DNA of 64,000 bases from Alteromonas gilva. GTDB taxonomy: Bacteria > Pseudomonadota > Gammaproteobacteria > Enterobacterales > Alteromonadaceae. The stretch is taken from NCBI RefSeq assembly GCF_028595265.1, contig NZ_JAQQXP010000001.1:806001-870000 (forward strand), written 5' to 3'. Every line of letters starts with the position of its first letter. Position 1 is the stretch's first letter. Below the pieces are notes generated by a model. That model was not told where the DNA came from. It worked only from the letters and a program-made list of their open reading frames with translations, and did not search any database. A program made the translations under genes and the position numbers. Below are positions 6,604-15,588 of the stretch, one piece after another.

Positions 6604-7650
6604 TCAGGTGATTTTTAAACGCTCTTTTTGCATCACGGTTGTCGCTTCCTGCGTTGCTTTGCGCTTTTCTTCTTCCACCGCTCGCTCCCGGGCTTTTTCA
6701 ATTAGCTGTTCAATTTCTTGTTGCAATGCCTGGAGTTTTTCTGCCTTTTGCTCAGCGCTGAGAGTCGTATCGTTGCGAACCGCCTCCATTTCTTTTTCGA
6801 GTTCTTTTATTTTTTGGCGGTCAATACCGAGTCTGGCGGCTAAAATTAACTGGTGTACTTCATTGAGCAGTGAATTGGGGTGGGGCGCCTCTTCATCAGC
6901 TTCATTAGCTGTGTTGTCACCTTCGGCGTCAGTGATGTCTGAAGGTATCACTGTCGGTGCATTGTTTACCGCTGGCTGCTCTGTGGTAAAACCGGGTTGT
7001 GGAGCACTACTGCCGCCGCCAATGGTGGCAAAAAAACTGTCGTAAACTGTTTTTAACTGCTGGTTGTATGGCGTCCAGCCATCGTAGTTAACTCTGAACT
7101 CAAGGTTGGAACGGGCATAGTTTTCCAGCCTCTTAATATTTGTGCCGTTCCACTGTTGTTCAGGCGGTAGAGGCGTTTTTTGCACAGCCCCGGGTATATC
7201 AAGGTTAACGCCATAAACCATATGATGCATGGTAAGCTCAAGCGTGACCTTATCGAAGGGCGCTAAGTCTGCAGTGGCTTCTTCCCAGGCAGCTTTTACC
7301 GATGCGGGCGCATTGACCGGCGGAAAATGAATCGTTCTGGCCGCGCCTACTTCAACAATTCCGTCGTTATTTAAGTCAACGAGATCAGAGCCATCAGGTT
7401 GACTGAGCAGGTTCTGTGCGCCTTCTTTACTCAAGGCGTTAACTTCAATGGGATTGGCTAAACTATTGGCTTTTTGTACCAGTCGCAGCTCCTCTGGTGA
7501 CAGCGATTGCAGAAAATCTTTCGCCGAGCCATTTTGCTGTGCAGCGTTTGCTAAGATATCAGCGAATCCGGAAATATCCTGTTCGTTGAGCTTACGAACC
7601 CGCAAGAGGTCGACCGAAGCGTCACTGAACCGGATTGTCGTGTTGATCAT
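6604..7650 (-). CDS. Hypothetical protein with C-terminal coiled coil
   Basis: A 348-residue protein. The ATG at 7650 is preferred because AAAGGA lies 7 bases upstream; an open frame extends a further 54 codons but has no comparable site. The N-terminal half (IRFSDASVDLLRVRKL, DLNNDGIVEVG) includes a DLNNDGIVEV segment that resembles a calcium-binding loop of dockerin/EF-hand type. A low-complexity acidic and proline stretch spans about 230-265, and the last 75 residues form a charged coiled coil rich in Glu, Lys and Gln. No signal peptide is visible. I recognise no family. It is the first gene of the minus-strand trio. Confidence 0.6.
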   Translation of the reverse strand: MINTTIRFSDASVDLLRVRKLNEQDISGFADILANAAQQNGSAKDFLQSLSPEELRLVQKANSLANPIEVNALSKEGAQNLLSQPDGSDLVDLNNDGIVEVGAARTIHFPPVNAPASVKAAWEEATADLAPFDKVTLELTMHHMVYGVNLDIPGAVQKTPLPPEQQWNGTNIKRLENYARSNLEFRVNYDGWTPYNQQLKTVYDSFFATIGGGSSAPQPGFTTEQPAVNNAPTVIPSDITDAEGDNTANEADEEAPHPNSLLNEVHQLILAARLGIDRQKIKELEKEMEAVRNDTTLSAEQKAEKLQALQQEIEQLIEKARERAVEEEKRKATQEATTVMQKERLKIT

Positions 7651-8054
7651 AGTAAGTCCTTTAGGCTGCATATTCGCGTCAGCATGGTAATTCCATTGAG
7701 CGATTTTTATGCCAGATACCTCGCGAAGCATCAGCTTTGTACGCTTGGGTAAACAGCCATGCCTGAATATTAGAAGGTTAAGCCAAATACTGGTTACGCA
7801 AATAAAAGACATTGCCGCTTAACAGGCGAATGTTCGTGGGGAGGTAAGAGAATGTGTAACTCAGGACGAATGGTGTCAGTTCAGCGGCAAGGCTGACGCT
7901 GTGAACGGTATCTGTGTATTTTGCAGGTGCGGCGATGAGGCAAAAGGTTGCCGTAAAAAGCGGAAAAAACGGGCAGTATTTTATGTATGGTACTTGGTAT
8001 GAGCTTAGCTGAGCCAGTTATTACTGGCTCAGCGTAAACTGTGTGTGTACGCTT
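7651..8054. other. Intergenic stretch with an 11-bp hairpin
   Basis: About 400 bases between two minus-strand genes. It should carry the promoter for the trio. No coding region with a ribosome binding site is seen. The right end holds a perfect hairpin listed separately; the rest is featureless to me. Confidence 0.5.
8008..8033 (-). terminator. Perfect 11-bp hairpin after the NHL gene
   Basis: GCTGAGCCAGT (8008-8018) and ACTGGCTCAGC (8023-8033) form a perfect stem with a 4-base loop, 21 bases beyond the stop of the NHL-repeat gene on the minus strand. There is no U-run, so it may stabilise the 3' end rather than terminate. Confidence 0.45.
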
Positions 8055-9287
8055 TTAGTTGGCTGTTTGTAGCACCAGTTTTTGTGCGCGGCGCCCGGTT
8101 GCAACCTCGGACGTGTACAGGTTGCCCTGACTGTCGCTGACCAGGCTATGCAGCCAGGTAAACTGACCCGGGTAACGTCCGGGGCGGCCAAAACTGCCAA
8201 GCACTTCATAGGTGTCGTGCCACAGTACCCATATGCGGCCATTCATCATGTCTGCGACATAGAGGTATTTGTTATCCGGCGAAAAGGCGACATCGGTAGC
8301 GGTACCAAGCCCCATGGTTTCGCCGGCAATAACCAGATCGCGTACAAACTGTACTTTCCCTTCGCTATCGTGCTTAAACACCTGCAGGCGGTTATTTCGG
8401 CGATCGCATACGTAAATGCGGCCATCACTGGCTTTTGTCACGCAGTGTATAATGTCACCAAAGTTTTGCGCATTGGTATTGATATTCTCAGCCCCAGCGG
8501 TGGCCTGGGAAACATCAAACGCACCTTCACGCGTGCCGCCACCGGGCTGGTTAGCGTAGGCCCCCCAGTACTGAGAAAAATCATTGGTGTTAGCATTAAA
8601 GCCAATAATGCGCTTGTTGATGTAGCCGTCGGCAATAATCACTTCGCCGCTGTCGGTATCATGATGAATATCGGCCGGGTTACCCAGAGTGGTCTTACTG
8701 GCATTGCCATCGGTGCTGTTGCGCTCGCCAAACTGGCGAATAAACTTGCCGTCAGCGGTAAAGTTAAGCACCACGTGATCGCCTTCGCCGTTGCCGCCCA
8801 GCCAAACGGTATCGTTATCGTCAACGTACAGGCCGTGTACAACTTCGGGCCATTGATTAACGCCCTGTATGCTGGGCGCAATGGCATCACCACCCCAGCT
8901 ATTGAGCACTTTACCGGCCGGTGATATTTGCAATACATGAGGGGCCGCTTCACAGCAAACGCCGGTGACCGGCGTTTGCTCCAGTGCCAAATCGAGTTGA
9001 CCAAGAGAATTAGGACGGTGCAGCACCCAAACATTATCGTGTTTATCAACCGCCAGGCCGGGCACCTGACCAATTAACCAGGTGTCAGGCAGGCGTGGCC
9101 AGCTGGCGTCTACTTTGAAGGTTGGCATTGGCTTTGACGCCCCCGGCTCCGGATAGCTTTCAAGGTCTACCAACGCTGGCTCGGCGTGCGCTGCTTGCAT
9201 TCCTGCAACAGTAAGTAACAAGAATGCAGCGAGGCCACGAGCGTGTTGTTGTGGCGACCACAATGCAGTTAACGAAAGTCTCGGCAC
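8055..9287 (-). CDS. Exported NHL/six-bladed beta-propeller protein
   Basis: A 410-residue protein with a signal peptide of about 35 residues ending at AAHA. The remainder reads as repeated propeller blades with NHL-type strands: GLAVDKHDNVWVLHRP, GLYVDDNDTVWLGG, IIHCVTKASDGRIYVCDRRNNRLQVF (in parts) and DVAFSPDNKYLYVADMMNGRIWV. These resemble peptidyl-alpha-hydroxyglycine lyase-like and SMP-30-like propellers. The likely location is the periplasm. No catalytic residues can be assigned with confidence, so enzyme or binding function is open. It is transcribed divergently from dnaB with a 250-base shared upstream region. Confidence 0.8.
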   Translation of the reverse strand: MPRLSLTALWSPQQHARGLAAFLLLTVAGMQAAHAEPALVDLESYPEPGASKPMPTFKVDASWPRLPDTWLIGQVPGLAVDKHDNVWVLHRPNSLGQLDLALEQTPVTGVCCEAAPHVLQISPAGKVLNSWGGDAIAPSIQGVNQWPEVVHGLYVDDNDTVWLGGNGEGDHVVLNFTADGKFIRQFGERNSTDGNASKTTLGNPADIHHDTDSGEVIIADGYINKRIIGFNANTNDFSQYWGAYANQPGGGTREGAFDVSQATAGAENINTNAQNFGDIIHCVTKASDGRIYVCDRRNNRLQVFKHDSEGKVQFVRDLVIAGETMGLGTATDVAFSPDNKYLYVADMMNGRIWVLWHDTYEVLGSFGRPGRYPGQFTWLHSLVSDSQGNLYTSEVATGRRAQKLVLQTAN

Positions 9288-9494
9288 GGTATAGCTCCTT
9301 GCAGTTTAAATAAAGTGGGTAAAGGGACTGGCTAACAAACTATATACTGTATAAACGGTCGTTGGATCATTTCTACAGTCTGGTTGACAGTATCGGCACT
9401 AAGTTATTGGCAAAGCGGCAGAAAGTATAAAGTGTTCTAAACAAATACGATAATGAATTAGCGTTGTTCTTAACAGGGCGTTACAAATAAAGCA

Positions 9495-9500
9495 TAATAC
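9495..9500 (+). promoter_or_regulatory. Candidate -10 element of dnaB
   Basis: TAATAC at 9495-9500 would place a transcription start near 9507. This makes the in-frame TTG at 9505 unusable and supports the GTG at 9535 as the dnaB start. The -35 match (TTAACA about 19 bases upstream) is imperfectly spaced. Confidence 0.4.
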
Positions 9501-9534
9501 TCCTTTGATTTTACCCGCTAGGTTTTTAACGTTT

Positions 9535-10923
9535 GTGAAAGCTGTTCCCACTAATCCCGATCAGAGTGTCGAAAAACTCAAAGTCCCCCCGCACAGTATC
9601 GAAGCTGAGCAGGCTGTACTTGGAAGCATGCTCATCGATCCTGAGTCATGGGACAAAGTGTCGGAGCTGGTAACCGACTCTGAATTTTACAACCGCTCCC
9701 ATCAAATCGTTTTTAAAGCTATTTTAAAACTGCTTGCGAATAGCCAACCGGTTGATTTGATCACGGTTTCTGAGCTTCTCGAGAATAACGACCAGCTCGA
9801 TGATGCCGGTGGTTTTGCTTATTTAGGGGAACTCGCCCGCAATACCCCCAGTTCTGCCAACGTTACCGCTTATGCCAAAATTATTCGGGAGCGGGCAATA
9901 ACTCGTGAACTCATTGGGGTTGCCAATGAGATTGCTGAGGTAGGCTATAACCCGGAAGGGCGCAATAGCGCTGATATCCTCGATATGGCCGAGAGCAAGG
10001 TATTTGAGATTGCCGAGCGTCGTACCGGTGAGTCCGAGGGGCCGCAGAGTATCGAGTCGGTGCTGGGCAAAACCATTGATCGCCTTGAAGCGCTGATAAA
10101 AGATAACCGTGAGGTAACCGGCGTTACCACCGGATTTTCTGATCTCGATAAGAAAACCAGTGGTTTGCAGCCGTCTGATCTGATTATTGTTGCGGCGCGT
10201 CCATCCATGGGTAAAACCACCTTTGCTATGAACCTGGCCGAAAATGCCATGCTCGCCGAAGACAAGCCGGTGCTGGTATTTAGTTTAGAGATGCCCTCTG
10301 AACAAATCATGATGCGGATGCTGGCCTCACTCAGCCGGGTTGATCAAACCAAAATACGGACCGCCCAACTTGACGATGAAGACTGGGCGCGGATCTCCAA
10401 CACCATGGCTATGCTCAAGGAAAAAGACAACATCTATGTGGATGACTCATCAGGTCTTACGCCTATGGATGTGCGCAGCCGGGCGCGTAAGCTGGCCCGT
10501 GAACGCGGTGGCTTAAGTATGATCATGGTGGATTACCTGCAATTAATGCGGGTACCCTCATTAAGCGAAAACCGGACCCTGGAAATTGCCGAAATTTCCC
10601 GCTCACTGAAAGCCCTCGCTAAAGAGCTGAATATTCCGGTTGTGGCACTGTCGCAGCTAAACCGAAGCCTGGAGCAACGTGCCGATAAGCGTCCGGTCAA
10701 TTCAGATCTGCGTGAATCTGGCTCTATCGAGCAGGATGCCGACCTTATTATGTTTATTTACCGTGATGAGGTGTATCACGAAAACAGTGAAGACAAAGGC
10801 GTCGCTGAAATTATCATCGGTAAACAACGTAACGGCCCGATAGGCACCAGTCGCCTGACCTTCCAGGGCCAGTTTTCGCGGTTCGACAATTATGCCGGCC
10901 CGGCAGTGCAGGATGAGTACTAA
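9535..10923 (+). CDS. dnaB: Replicative DNA helicase DnaB
   Basis: DnaB is the hexameric ATP-driven 5'-to-3' helicase at the replication fork. From the GTG at 9535 the product is about 462 residues, the normal length. The N-terminal DnaB domain begins at KLKVPPHSIEAEQAVLGSML, the Walker A motif SMGKT lies at about 224-228, followed by SLEMPSEQIMMRML, the Walker B region MIMVDYLQLM, and the C-terminal EQDADLIMFIYRDE. No intein interrupts it. In many relatives alr follows dnaB; here a non-coding stretch and a hydrolase follow instead. The start is inferred; TTG 9505 is the alternative. Confidence 0.97.
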   Translation: MKAVPTNPDQSVEKLKVPPHSIEAEQAVLGSMLIDPESWDKVSELVTDSEFYNRSHQIVFKAILKLLANSQPVDLITVSELLENNDQLDDAGGFAYLGELARNTPSSANVTAYAKIIRERAITRELIGVANEIAEVGYNPEGRNSADILDMAESKVFEIAERRTGESEGPQSIESVLGKTIDRLEALIKDNREVTGVTTGFSDLDKKTSGLQPSDLIIVAARPSMGKTTFAMNLAENAMLAEDKPVLVFSLEMPSEQIMMRMLASLSRVDQTKIRTAQLDDEDWARISNTMAMLKEKDNIYVDDSSGLTPMDVRSRARKLARERGGLSMIMVDYLQLMRVPSLSENRTLEIAEISRSLKALAKELNIPVVALSQLNRSLEQRADKRPVNSDLRESGSIEQDADLIMFIYRDEVYHENSEDKGVAEIIIGKQRNGPIGTSRLTFQGQFSRFDNYAGPAVQDEY

Positions 10924-11318
10924 GTACCTTTAGACTCAGCCCATAGCACGCCAGTACGTCGATATTCTTGGTATCAGCAACAGCATAGCCGTTGTCGTTG
11001 TGCGCAAGGCTGGCGCAGGTGCTGCGTCGGGTTTTCGCTTATCCCAACGACCTCCCCAAGATAAAGCTGACCCCGCCGCACGGCAATATTCATGTGGGCG
11101 GCTGGCAAATAAAATCAGACGCTGTTGAATGAGTTTAGCGCCGGCATTATTGCCCAGGGCTAATTATCCCGGAGTGGTATACAGGGATGACTTACTGCCT
11201 TTGGCTCATGTAGACTAACTGGCGAATGCCGCGTGCCAGTGATGTGTTGAGCAGTTATCAGTAACCACCACAAAGTCAATCCTGCCGCAGTCCAATGCTT
11301 TAACAATAAGAAGAATCT
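10924..11318. other. Intergenic stretch with a possible coding relic
   Basis: About 395 bases between dnaB and the hydrolase. A 46-codon open frame without a start (10992-11132) reads protein-like sequence including VFAYPNDLPKIKLTPPHGN, and may be the tail of a deleted gene. The 3' end should hold the promoter for the hydrolase-kynU pair. Nothing else is recognisable. Confidence 0.4.
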
Positions 11319-12173
11319 ATGCGAACACTTTATTTGATGACAGTGCTAACGTTGCTGGCCGGATGCCAGACAGCAACCCAGTCTCCTACTCCGGTGACGG
11401 AGTCAACGCGCAGCAACGTGCCCTACAGCGATATCATTGCGCAGCCCTTCGAGCCCGCGACATCTTCGCAGTCTTATGGCAGCAGTCCACTGCAAACTAT
11501 TTACCGCTGGGATGCGAGTTCTGCACCTAAAGCAGTGATGGTGTTTGTGCACGGTGGATGTTGGCTGAACGCTTATGATTACACCCATGCGCAAGGCCTT
11601 TTGTCAGCGTTGGCTTCCCAGGGAGTTACCGCCCTGGCAATTGAGTATCGCCGAACCGGCGATGAGGGCGGCGGCTGGCCAGGAACACTGGATGACATTC
11701 AAAAGGCTTTAGCCGTTACCCGGCAGTGGCTGGAGCAAGCCGGTCCTGATGGGGTGCCGGTGAGTTTGGTTGGCCATTCTGCGGGAGGGCATTTAGCATT
11801 GCTGGCTGCCCAGCACACGACTCAACAACCGAATACAGCATTTTTTCAGCGGGTGATCGGTTTGGCAGCGATTACCGATCCGGTTCGTTATGCGGCGGGT
11901 ACTAATAGCTGTCAAACGGCGACACCTGGCTTTTTCAACGGCTTTCCGGCTGATGTGCCTCAGGCTTATGAAAAGGCTACGCCGTCGGTGGCCAACATTG
12001 CCATGCCAGTGACGTTACTACAAGGGACGGCCGACAGCATTGTTCCGGTTGCCCAGAGTCACTTGCCGGGGGCAAATACCATCATGGTCGAGAACGCCGG
12101 GCACTTCGATTATTTACATGCCAATTCACATGCCTTTGGGCGCTTGGTTGAATTGCTTACGCAGGAAAAATAA
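11319..12173 (+). CDS. Lipoprotein alpha/beta hydrolase, candidate N-formylkynurenine formamidase
   Basis: A 284-residue alpha/beta hydrolase with a lipoprotein signal (lipobox LLAGC, cysteine at about residue 16). The oxyanion-hole motif HGGCW is at 78-82 and the nucleophile elbow GHSAGG has Ser154; the acid (GTADSIVP) and histidine (NAGHFDYLH) follow near the end, so all triad elements are present. It belongs to the BD-FAE/esterase-like group that includes kynurenine formamidase. Its stop directly abuts the ATG of kynureninase, which favours a role in formylkynurenine hydrolysis (inference). The lipoprotein anchor is odd for a cytosolic pathway. It could instead be a general esterase. Confidence 0.75.
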   Translation: MRTLYLMTVLTLLAGCQTATQSPTPVTESTRSNVPYSDIIAQPFEPATSSQSYGSSPLQTIYRWDASSAPKAVMVFVHGGCWLNAYDYTHAQGLLSALASQGVTALAIEYRRTGDEGGGWPGTLDDIQKALAVTRQWLEQAGPDGVPVSLVGHSAGGHLALLAAQHTTQQPNTAFFQRVIGLAAITDPVRYAAGTNSCQTATPGFFNGFPADVPQAYEKATPSVANIAMPVTLLQGTADSIVPVAQSHLPGANTIMVENAGHFDYLHANSHAFGRLVELLTQEK

Positions 12174-13406
12174 ATGCTAGCTGATGCGCAACACTTAGAT
12201 ACTCAGGATCCCCTCAAATCGATTGGTAGCGCATTTGCGTTACCGCAGGGAGTTATTTATCTCGATGGTAATTCTCTTGGGCCATTACCCATTGCTGCCA
12301 GAGAGCGAGCGGTCGAGGTGACGGCCGGGCAGTGGGGCACCGATCTGATCACCAGTTGGAATAAGCATCGCTGGATTGACCTGCCTACCATTTGTGGTGA
12401 GCAAATTGCGCCAATAATTGGTGCCGGGTCAGAGCAGGTGGTGTGCTGCGACTCCATATCTGTGAACTTGTTTAAAGTGCTAAGCGCCGCGTTGGCAATG
12501 CAGAGCGACAGGCATAAAGTGATTACCACGGAAGATAATTTCCCGACTGATATCTATACGGTCGAAGGCTTACAGGAGCAGTTAGGAACGCAGCGATGCG
12601 AGCTGATTAAAGTGGCAGAAACTGACATCGAGCGCAGTCTTGATGAGCACACTGCGGTGTTACTGCTGACGCAGGTTAACTTTCGTTCCGGCAGGCTGCT
12701 GGATATGCAGGCACTCACCTCAGCAGCGCACAAGAAAGGCATTCTGGTAGTGTGGGATTTGGCGCACTCGGCGGGTGCGGTGCCGGTAGCTCTGGATGAA
12801 CATGGCGCTGACTTTGCGGTTGGCTGTACCTATAAGTACCTCAATGGTGGGCCGGGTGCGCCGGCATTTATTTATGTTGCCAAGCGCCATCAACGGCGCT
12901 TTCGACAGCCCATCAGTGGCTGGATGGGGCACGCGACGCCTTTTGCATTTGATAACAGTTATGCACCTTCACAGTCAATTAAGCAAAGCCTTTCAGGCAC
13001 TCCGCCCGTGCTGTCGATGAGCGTACTGAATGCGGCGCTGGCGCTTTGGGCCGACATTGATATGACACACGTCAGGGCAAAGTCAATCGCGCTCAGTGAG
13101 TTCTTTCTGGAAGCCCTTAACACGCTTGGGCTGACAAAGGAATTAACCTGCATTTCGCCGCTCATTGCGGAGGAGCGTGGCAGTCAGTTAGCCTTCAGAC
13201 ACGAGCATAGTTATGCGATTTGTCAGGCCTGGATTGATGCTGGTGTTATTGCCGATTTCAGAGCGCCCGATATTTTGCGCATCGGTTTTGCGCCGTTGTA
13301 CCTGAGCTTTGCCGATCTGTGGCATGCATGTGAAAAGCTAAAAGAGGTGGTTGAAAGCAGAGCCTACCTTGACGAAAAGTACCAAAGAAAGTTAGCGGTG
13401 ACTTAA
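12174..13406 (+). CDS. kynU: Kynureninase
   Basis: KynU is a PLP enzyme cleaving kynurenine to anthranilate and alanine (or 3-hydroxykynurenine to 3-hydroxyanthranilate). The 410 residues match the family length. Recognisable pieces are YLDGNSLGPLP near the N-terminus, the DLAHSAGAVP stretch, and the PLP-binding region CTYKYLNGGPGAP with the Schiff-base lysine at about residue 221. The ATG follows the hydrolase stop without a gap, so the two are translationally coupled. A strong terminator lies about 45 bases downstream. No tryptophan dioxygenase gene is in the window. Confidence 0.95.
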   Translation: MLADAQHLDTQDPLKSIGSAFALPQGVIYLDGNSLGPLPIAARERAVEVTAGQWGTDLITSWNKHRWIDLPTICGEQIAPIIGAGSEQVVCCDSISVNLFKVLSAALAMQSDRHKVITTEDNFPTDIYTVEGLQEQLGTQRCELIKVAETDIERSLDEHTAVLLLTQVNFRSGRLLDMQALTSAAHKKGILVVWDLAHSAGAVPVALDEHGADFAVGCTYKYLNGGPGAPAFIYVAKRHQRRFRQPISGWMGHATPFAFDNSYAPSQSIKQSLSGTPPVLSMSVLNAALALWADIDMTHVRAKSIALSEFFLEALNTLGLTKELTCISPLIAEERGSQLAFRHEHSYAICQAWIDAGVIADFRAPDILRIGFAPLYLSFADLWHACEKLKEVVESRAYLDEKYQRKLAVT

Positions 13407-13446
13407 GGCAGTATTCATGTGGTTTTAAATACTTAGCCGTAACAAT

Positions 13447-13476
13447 AAAAACGCCTGCAAATGCAGGCGTTTTTTA
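13447..13476. terminator. Bidirectional intrinsic terminator, kynU / ompA-like
   Basis: A perfect 9-bp stem, ACGCCTGCA (13451-13459) and TGCAGGCGT (13462-13470), flanked by AAAA before and TTTTT after. It serves kynU on the plus strand and the convergent OmpA-family gene on the minus strand. Confidence 0.9.
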
Positions 13477-13499
13477 ATTTGGAAACTAACACATTTGTG

Positions 13500-14606
13500 T
13501 TACTTAGGTACTTCAACCGTTTCAGAAATTTTAACTTCAATACGGCGGTTAATTCTGTGTGCGGCAGCGGTATTAGACTTATCCAACAGACGCTCTTCAC
13601 CGTAACCAACGGTATCTAAACGAGACGATCTGATGTCGTAACGATTCATCAGCAAGTCTTTTAACGCATTGGCGCGACGCAGTGACAAATCTTTGTTATA
13701 CGCGGCTGTACCTGGCGCTGATGCATGACCTTCGATAAGGGCATCGGTTTGACCATAGCGCTTTAAGAACTCAACCAGATCAAGAATTTCTGATGAGTCC
13801 GGATCTTCAATAACGGCGCTATTGTGAGCAAACAGGATGCGGATTTCGATCGATACATCCTTTTCCGTTAGCACAGTACATCCGTTGGCGTTTACTTCAT
13901 CACCAGCAGGCGTGTTCATACACGCGTCTTTGCTGTTCACTACACCGTCATTGTCAGAATCAAGCTCACAACCATAACTGTCAACTTTTGCACCAGCAGG
14001 TGTGTTTGGACATCTGTCGTTTGCGTTTGACACGCCGTCATTGTCTGAATCACTTGAGACTGTTGCGGTTGCCGGTGCTGGTGTTGGTGCAGAAGAACCA
14101 GAGCTTCCACCATAGGTGTAAGATACACCTAACTTGAGACCGTAATCGTATAAACTTTCGTCGATGTCGCGATAGGCGGCGAATTCACTGACGAAAGATA
14201 AATTTTCGCTGAGAGTCCAGTGTCTACCCAGACCGTAACCCAGCATTTCATAACCTTCACCGATATCCTGGTCGTATACACCACCGAATACGTAAAAGTC
14301 ATTAAAGAAATACATCAGGTCAACGCCAAGCATCAGGCCGTCATCGCTAACGCCATTGGTGCTTCCGCTGATATCCAGATGAGATGCTGAAATCCGACCT
14401 GCCCAGTTTTGGTCAAAACGAAATCCAGCTTCGACACCAAGCCCAAAACCATCATCTAAATGTGCGGTAGGGATTGGTTTGCTTTTATCTGTGCCGTAGT
14501 ATAGACCGTAAACACCAACCCAATTCTCTTCATTGCTCTGAGCAAATGAGGGGCTAGATACTAATCCGGCAGTGATTAAAGCTAATGTGAGAGTTGATTT
14601 TTTCAT
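13500..14606 (-). CDS. OmpA-family outer membrane protein with TSP3 repeats
   Basis: A 368-residue outer membrane protein. A signal peptide ends at SFA (about residue 22). An eight-stranded beta-barrel domain follows to about 180, then a short Ser/Ala/Pro linker, then two thrombospondin type 3 calcium-binding repeats (DSDNDGVSNANDRCPNTPAG and DSDNDGVVNSKDACMNTPAG), and a C-terminal OmpA peptidoglycan-binding domain (IEGHASAPGTAAYNKDLSLRRA, about 250-365). This is the OprF/OmpA plan that links outer membrane and cell wall. AGGAAGTG precedes the ATG. The convergent terminator with kynU ends transcription. Confidence 0.93.
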   Translation of the reverse strand: MKKSTLTLALITAGLVSSPSFAQSNEENWVGVYGLYYGTDKSKPIPTAHLDDGFGLGVEAGFRFDQNWAGRISASHLDISGSTNGVSDDGLMLGVDLMYFFNDFYVFGGVYDQDIGEGYEMLGYGLGRHWTLSENLSFVSEFAAYRDIDESLYDYGLKLGVSYTYGGSSGSSAPTPAPATATVSSDSDNDGVSNANDRCPNTPAGAKVDSYGCELDSDNDGVVNSKDACMNTPAGDEVNANGCTVLTEKDVSIEIRILFAHNSAVIEDPDSSEILDLVEFLKRYGQTDALIEGHASAPGTAAYNKDLSLRRANALKDLLMNRYDIRSSRLDTVGYGEERLLDKSNTAAAHRINRRIEVKISETVEVPK

Positions 14607-14687
14607 TATTCACTTCCTGTTGTAAACGATAAAGTGTGCGCATATTTTTTTACAGCAACGTATGTGCCAGTATGCAAATTGTGTAAC

Positions 14688-15134
14688 TTAAGTACAGACA
14701 GACTGCCCGTGTAAGGTAGCAATAATACTGCGCGAACCGCCGCTATCCCGGTGTTCCCCAAGGATTATACCTTGCCATGTGCCAAGAGCCAACCTTCCCT
14801 TTTGAATAGGAATCGTTAACTGGCAACCGAACAGACTACTCTTGATGTGTGCTGGCATGTCGTCCGGGCCTTCATAGGTATGTATAAAGTACGGAGTGTC
14901 TTCAGCAACTGTATGATTTAAATAGGATTCTATATCTCTTCGTACCGATGGATCGGCATTTTCATTGATCGTCAAACTGGCGCTTGTATGCTGTAACATC
15001 AGGTGCAATAAGCCCATCTCAACCTCCTCAATTTGCGGTAAGGCCGCAATGAGTTTATCGGTGATAATATGAAAGCCACGCGCATAGGGAGACAGGGTAA
15101 TTTTTTCACAGTGCCAGTAATTATTATTTGTCAA
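14688..15134 (-). CDS. yjbQ: YjbQ/UPF0047 family protein
   Basis: A protein of about 148 residues from a TTG at 15134, chosen because homologues begin close to this point and GGA lies 9 bases upstream; the open frame extends further but inside the upstream gene. YjbQ proteins form a compact trimer with a conserved His-containing site and some complement thiamine-phosphate synthase mutants. Family signatures seen are LHLMLQHTSASLTINENADPSV (in parts), the TWQGIILGEHRD stretch, and the C-terminal IIATLHGQ. It overlaps the cheX stop by 11 bases, so it is probably co-translated. The physiological role is uncertain. Confidence 0.85.
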   Translation of the reverse strand: MTNNNYWHCEKITLSPYARGFHIITDKLIAALPQIEEVEMGLLHLMLQHTSASLTINENADPSVRRDIESYLNHTVAEDTPYFIHTYEGPDDMPAHIKSSLFGCQLTIPIQKGRLALGTWQGIILGEHRDSGGSRSIIATLHGQSVCT

Positions 15135-15588
15135 AACATATTTCCATGTAGGCTTTTCCGAGGTCGTGATTAAATGGCAGTATGATCTTTGGCCCGTCAA
15201 CCTGGTGACTGATACTGTGATTTTTTCCCGACACAACAACGGGCGTTGCCATGCCAAATTCGTAACCTTTCTCAGCTAAATCCCGCTTTGCATTACCACA
15301 AATCATATTGGTGATTTCACCCACCATGTCGGCAACTTCTGCATCTATCTCGTTGGAGGATTCGCCAAGCATATTTTGCATGATATTCAATATCAATGCT
15401 TCATCAAAAGTGATCGATAGTGAACCTTTAATACTTGGACCCACCATACCGATTAAACCCGACACGTCACCTCGCGCAACATCATCTTGCTTACGCTTTG
15501 GTTTTCCTGGCGACAGTGTCGTTTGCGCCATGGTTTCAAGTACATTCATCAAGCCGGCGATGAATGGGTTTACAAACTCAGCATTCAT
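15124..15588 (-). CDS. CheX-like chemotaxis phosphatase domain protein
   Basis: A 154-residue single-domain protein of the CheX/CheC-like superfamily. CheX proteins dephosphorylate CheY-P. The expected pieces are present: a helix with NPFIAGLMNVLETM, GLIGMVGPSIKGSLSITFDE, and the phosphatase-type helix EVADMVGEITNMICGNAK containing the conserved E-x2-N pair. The ATG at 15588 has GGGAGA 8 bases upstream. Its start overlaps the zur stop by 11 bases and its own stop overlaps yjbQ by 11 bases. No chemotaxis genes are nearby, so its response-regulator partner is elsewhere. Confidence 0.85.
   Translation of the reverse strand: MNAEFVNPFIAGLMNVLETMAQTTLSPGKPKRKQDDVARGDVSGLIGMVGPSIKGSLSITFDEALILNIMQNMLGESSNEIDAEVADMVGEITNMICGNAKRDLAEKGYEFGMATPVVVSGKNHSISHQVDGPKIILPFNHDLGKAYMEICFDK

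Noticed and set aside
6608..7045. 145-codon plus-strand frame rich in Ser, Ala, Cys
   Set aside because: Antisense to the coiled-coil part of the 348-residue protein and typical of a shadow frame.
8082..8924. 280-codon open frame opposite the NHL-repeat gene
   Set aside because: It is antisense to a well-supported propeller gene, has no ribosome site and no recognisable domain.
9336..9360. LexA-like TATACTGTATAAACGG upstream of dnaB
   Set aside because: Only one half resembles CTGTATAT; the dyad is not completed.
13940..14128. 62-codon frame within the OmpA-family gene
   Set aside because: Off-frame shadow of the TSP3 repeats.
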